A stretch of 7,953 nt of DNA, taken from positions 1 to 7,953 of the forward strand of contig JACQRF010000175.1 of NCBI GenBank assembly GCA_016206635.1, read 5' to 3'. Source of the stretch: Candidatus Omnitrophota bacterium (GTDB lineage: Bacteria > Omnitrophota > Gorgyraeia > 1-14-0-20-64-10 > JACQQZ01). The notes under the pieces were generated by a model. It was not told the DNA's origin and did not search any database. It saw only the letters and a list, made by a program, of their open reading frames with translations. This document shows, piece after piece, positions 5,046-7,953 of the stretch. The position numbers and the translations under genes are program-made. Positions within the stretch are counted from its first letter, which is position 1. Every line of letters starts with the position of its first letter.

Positions 5046-6007
5046 CAACGGTTAACGCCGATCAACCGTCGCGCTGGAAAACTGATATTGCCGAGTCGGT
5101 AGATTTTTACAATGAATGGTTTATCCGTTTCGCGCCCAAGGCCTATCGAGAGACGCGCATCAGCACTACAGAGAAAGTCGAGTCTGCGCTCAAATGGACA
5201 AACAATCTTACCAATGTCTCCCCATCAGTGCTGTGTCGAACTCCGTCAGTGCTGCCAATTCTGCGGATGACCACGGCGCCGCCGCTTGCTCGAGACCGCC
5301 TCATCGGGCTAGCCGGGGTGACGAGGGGTCTTCTTCAGAGCATGGAGGTTGGCAAGCGAGTTCCACCGCGGATGGGTCAGGCAGTTTTAGAAAGCGAGCT
5401 TCAGAAACTGGGCCGTGTCATCATGCAATTGGCAGACTCAGAAATCTGTCCGTGGCTTTTGAGCAAACGTCGGCCGTCTCGGAAGGAGCGCTACCGTGCG
5501 GCATCGATTATTGCTGACCGCCTCTGTGGAGCGGAAGCGGATCCCATCATCCGCAACGCTCAAGAACGACGGCAACTTGCTTCGATCAAACGATGGTTGG
5601 AACGCAAAAGATATGCCTACGTTCAACCACGCGACGTCTCGAAATTTGATGAGATGCGGCCCGGCACCTTCTCGTTTCGGCTGGGCGTTCCTGTCAAACA
5701 AAGCCATCATGGCCGGCATGTCAATATTCCTGTTGATTGTGCAATTGCCCCACGCGTGCCTAAGACCAATGGCGCTCCGTTGCTTGTCGAAGCCAAATCG
5801 GCCGGCGATTTCACCAATCCAAACAAGCGACGGAAAGAAGAGGCCACAAAAATCTCACAGTTACGGAGCACGTACGGAAAGACGATACGATACGTGTTAT
5901 TTCTCTGCGGGTACTTCGACAGCGGGTATTTGGGGTATGAAGCTGCCGAGGGGATCGATTGGATTTGGGAACACCGTATTGACGATTTGGCCCAGATGGG
6001 TGTCTGA
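5042..6007 (+). CDS. XamI-family type II restriction endonuclease
   Basis: This is a 321-residue protein with no signal peptide. The N-terminus has WKTDIAESVDFYNEWFIRFAP (12-32), characteristic of the XamI family (RE_XamI). The C-terminal part contains a PD-(D/E)xK nuclease core: Asp232 in IPVDCAIAP (229-237), then LLVEAKSAGDF (247-257) with Glu250 and Lys252, followed by a basic helix NKRRKEEATK and strands YVLFLCGYF. The founding enzyme recognises GTCGAC, so the same target is predicted, but specificity has not been tested here. The adjacent methyltransferase is the expected partner. The start ATG overlaps the DUF1844 stop (ATGA), so translation is likely coupled to the host operon. No own promoter is evident. 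Base composition is much less GC-rich than its left neighbours (28/60 at 5101-5160, 29/60 at 5581-5640), a sign of recent transfer. Confidence 0.85.
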   Translation: MTTVNADQPSRWKTDIAESVDFYNEWFIRFAPKAYRETRISTTEKVESALKWTNNLTNVSPSVLCRTPSVLPILRMTTAPPLARDRLIGLAGVTRGLLQSMEVGKRVPPRMGQAVLESELQKLGRVIMQLADSEICPWLLSKRRPSRKERYRAASIIADRLCGAEADPIIRNAQERRQLASIKRWLERKRYAYVQPRDVSKFDEMRPGTFSFRLGVPVKQSHHGRHVNIPVDCAIAPRVPKTNGAPLLVEAKSAGDFTNPNKRRKEEATKISQLRSTYGKTIRYVLFLCGYFDSGYLGYEAAEGIDWIWEHRIDDLAQMGV

Positions 6008-7657
6008 ATGATTGATTGCGCGTTGCCGAAGACCGGCCCTGCGAGAGAGGCGTTGCGAGAAAAAGGCCAGTTTTGGACGCCTGACTGGGTGGCGGAAGCC
6101 ATGGTGGGATATGTGTTGCAAGATCACCCCGGCCATGTGTTCGATCCGGCCGTCGGTGCCGGTGCGTTTCTCAGAGCGACGAAGGTTGTTGCGAATGAGC
6201 TCGGGCAACATCCAGCCCTTCTTGGGGCGGAGGTCGATCCGCAGGCGTTGCAACAGGCCACTCGGCATGGGTTGTCGAGGATGGATCTCGGCGGCGTTGA
6301 GATTCGAGACTTCATGGCCGATCCGCCTCAGCGGCACTTCAACGCCATTGTGGCAAACCCCCCTTACGTTCGGCACCATCGATTGTCGAAAGGCATGAAG
6401 GAACGATTAAAGATATTCGCGGCACGCACGATCGGGCATCCGCTCGATGGCCGGGCCGGGCTCCATATCTACTTCTTGCTGCGGGCCCTTCAATTATTGA
6501 ACCGTGGCGGGCGCCTGGCGTTCATCATGCCGGCCGATACCTGTGAAGGCGTGTTTGCTCCGACACTCTGGCGATGGATTACGAGCCGATATGCGTTGGA
6601 AGCCGTCGTCGCTTTTACCCCAGACGCCTCGCCGTTTCCTGGGGTGGATACGAATGCCTTGGTGTTCTTCATCAAGAACACCGTGCCTCGGGCGCATTGT
6701 TGGTGGGCCAGATGCACCCAAGCGGGGACAACTGCCCTCAAGACGTGGGTTCTTTCAGGATTCCCGGAAACGCATGGCAGTGCTCTTTCGGTGTGTCGGC
6801 GGACGGTGTCAGAGGGATTGATGACGGGGTTGTCGCGGGCTCCGACCTCGAGGGGGGCTGGCGGTCCTTGCTTGGGAGATTTCGCCAGGGTGGTCAGAGG
6901 CGTGGCCACCGGGGCGAACGAATTCTTTCTCCTGACGCTCGAACAGGCGTCGACCCTCGGAATTCCAAACGCGTTCTTGCGGCCGGCCATTGCGAGGACA
7001 CGAGACACGGGAGGTGAAGAAATTACCAATGGTACCCTCCGGGCATTGCGGCGGTCGGGACGACCAACGGTGCTGTTGGCGTTAGATGGTCGCCCCTTGG
7101 AGCAGTTTCCCGGCGCCGTCCGAGCCTATTTGCGGCACGGTGAGACAGAAGGTCTTCCACGTCATGCGTTGCTGGCGACACGGCGGCCCTGGTACAAAAT
7201 GGAGCGAAGAGTGGTACCACCTATCTTGTTTTCCTATCTTGGCCGACGCAACTCCCGATTCATACGGAATACGGCGGGCGTTATTCCATTGACGGGATTC
7301 TTGTGCGTGTATCCACGAGAGGACACCCCGGATTTTCTGGAGAAATTGTGGGCGGCGCTTCGCCATCCTGACACAGTGGCGAATCTTGCGTTGGTGGGAA
7401 AGTCGTATGGGGGTGGCGCCATCAAAGTTGAGCCTCGCGCCCTTGAACGACTGCCGTTGCCGGCGGCCGTTGTCTCGGCGGCCGGATTGTCGGCGCCGAT
7501 GAGATATCGGCAGCAGGAATTCTGCGCTCTCGTCGGAAATGAGGCATCTGCCAACGTTCGTGATCGCCATGGGAAGCCGAAGGTGGCTCGCGGCCGCCAT
7601 CGGGTCCGACGGCTCACGGCGCGATGTGTGCAGGATGGGAGGCGACGGCCGTGGTGA
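6008..7657 (+). CDS. type II N6-adenine DNA methyltransferase (partner of XamI-like endonuclease)
   Basis: The 549-residue protein has the gamma-class amino-methyltransferase order. Motif X is GQFWTPDWVAEAMV (20-33). The S-adenosylmethionine-binding motif I is FDPAVGAGAFL (45-55). An acidic motif II follows at GAEVD (73-77), then Asp101, and the catalytic motif IV NPPY (117-120). The C-terminal half (about 230-500) is the variable target-recognition region and ends with GKSYGGGAIKVEP followed by a LERLPLP segment, as in Eco57I/TaqI-type enzymes. It should transfer a methyl group to adenine N6 in the site cut by the upstream endonuclease, predicted GTCGAC. The start directly abuts the endonuclease stop (TGA|ATG), implying reinitiation. 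The basic tail after about 500 looks poorly conserved. G+C is intermediate (39/60 at 6421-6480; 31/60 at 7201-7260). Confidence 0.87.
   Translation: MIDCALPKTGPAREALREKGQFWTPDWVAEAMVGYVLQDHPGHVFDPAVGAGAFLRATKVVANELGQHPALLGAEVDPQALQQATRHGLSRMDLGGVEIRDFMADPPQRHFNAIVANPPYVRHHRLSKGMKERLKIFAARTIGHPLDGRAGLHIYFLLRALQLLNRGGRLAFIMPADTCEGVFAPTLWRWITSRYALEAVVAFTPDASPFPGVDTNALVFFIKNTVPRAHCWWARCTQAGTTALKTWVLSGFPETHGSALSVCRRTVSEGLMTGLSRAPTSRGAGGPCLGDFARVVRGVATGANEFFLLTLEQASTLGIPNAFLRPAIARTRDTGGEEITNGTLRALRRSGRPTVLLALDGRPLEQFPGAVRAYLRHGETEGLPRHALLATRRPWYKMERRVVPPILFSYLGRRNSRFIRNTAGVIPLTGFLCVYPREDTPDFLEKLWAALRHPDTVANLALVGKSYGGGAIKVEPRALERLPLPAAVVSAAGLSAPMRYRQQEFCALVGNEASANVRDRHGKPKVARGRHRVRRLTARCVQDGRRRPW
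6949..6954. other. GTCGAC, predicted XamI-type recognition site
   Basis: By eye this is the only GTCGAC in the window, and it lies inside the methyltransferase gene. If the R-M system has the family specificity, this site must be methylated in the host. Confidence 0.5.
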
Positions 7658-7953
7658 TGACGATGTGGCCGATTCTCGCCGGCGTATTCCTCGCCGGTGC
7701 TGGCTTGGCGTGGGCCGTGAGCAGTGCGTTGGCGAAATCCAAGACTTCTGCCGCGGAGGCCCGCGTAGACGAGCTGCGTCAGCAGCGGGACTCGGCGGCG
7801 GAAGGGTTTGCCGGGCTCCGTGGGCGGTTGGAAGAGGCCGAGCAGGCCAGGGTGGCCGCCGAGACCCGCGCCGCGGACATCGCGACGCGCGTGGCCGAGC
7901 AGCAGGCATTGCTCGACGACGCCAAGGCCAAACTCACCGATACGTTCAAGGCG
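7657..7953 (+). CDS. rmuC: DNA recombination protein RmuC, N-terminal part (runs off the window)
   Basis: Ninety-nine codons are open from ATG 7657 to the window end. The product begins MTMWPILAGVFLAGAGLAWA, a membrane anchor at about 4-24, then a long Ala/Glu/Arg/Gln heptad-rich coiled coil (about 30-90) and ends at AKLTDTFKA. RmuC proteins have this same anchor, a long coiled coil, and a (L)xDxFKAL motif before a nuclease-like domain, which lies outside the window. RmuC limits inversion at short inverted repeats in E. coli; its biochemical role is not settled. The ATG overlaps the methyltransferase stop (TGATG). GTG codons at 7651 and 7654 are alternative starts in the same frame. G+C returns to the host level (44/60 at 7861-7920), marking the right edge of the R-M insertion. 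Confidence 0.8.
   Translation, partial: MTMWPILAGVFLAGAGLAWAVSSALAKSKTSAAEARVDELRQQRDSAAEGFAGLRGRLEEAEQARVAAETRAADIATRVAEQQALLDDAKAKLTDTFKA

Noticed and set aside
5088..5113. TTGCCG...TACAAT as an internal promoter near the endonuclease start
   Set aside because: The spacing is only 14 nt and it lies inside the coding region, so it would not produce a full-length endonuclease message.
5979..6007. TTGACG near the end of the endonuclease gene as -35 of a methyltransferase promoter
   Set aside because: No acceptable -10 lies 16-18 nt downstream.

Overview
The window looks like a GC-rich Gram-negative chromosome. Three products imply an outer envelope: a lipoprotein M16 peptidase, a TonB-like protein and a polytopic membrane protein. 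Most of the sequence is very rich in G+C; bases 2461-2520, for example, hand-count to 52/60. The mix of a DUF6580 protein, a TonB-like protein, bS21, a two-domain M16 peptidase, DUF1844 and RmuC would suit Nitrospirota, deltaproteobacterial or similar lineages. Taxonomy cannot be fixed from sequence alone.

Layout. Bases 1-26 hold the first codons of a minus-strand gene with a strong Shine-Dalgarno sequence. A divergent intergenic region (27-162) follows. All other genes are on the plus strand: DUF6580 membrane protein (163-717), TonB C-terminal-domain protein (817-1512), ribosomal protein bS21 (1546-1716), two-domain M16 zinc peptidase lipoprotein (1720-4488), DUF1844 protein (4485-5045), XamI-family restriction endonuclease (5042-6007), N6-adenine DNA methyltransferase (6008-7657) and the N-terminus of RmuC (7657 to the window end). 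From bS21 onward the genes overlap or abut: 3 nt, an ATGA overlap, a second ATGA overlap, TGA|ATG, then TGATG. The run therefore reads as one transcription unit.

Two themes stand out. First, the host genes carry several small dispersed palindromic elements. A 68-bp element occurs twice (743-810 and 4636-4703). Its hairpin is preserved by two compensatory base-pair changes. One copy is intergenic and supplies a ribosome binding site; the other lies in frame inside the DUF1844 gene. A 34-bp perfect palindrome and a CCCTCTCCCC/GGGGAGAGGG element form the C-terminal tail of the M16 peptidase. Second, a type II restriction-modification pair of the XamI type (family specificity GTCGAC) lies between DUF1844 and rmuC. 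The endonuclease gene has clearly lower G+C (28/60 at 5101-5160) and its start codon overlaps the host stop codon. This suggests horizontal acquisition with very tight integration into a housekeeping operon.

No tRNA, rRNA, CRISPR array or complete insertion sequence was seen. The most useful results are the covarying in-frame palindromic element, the R-M insertion at an ATGA junction, and a promoter placed so that rpsU may be leaderless.
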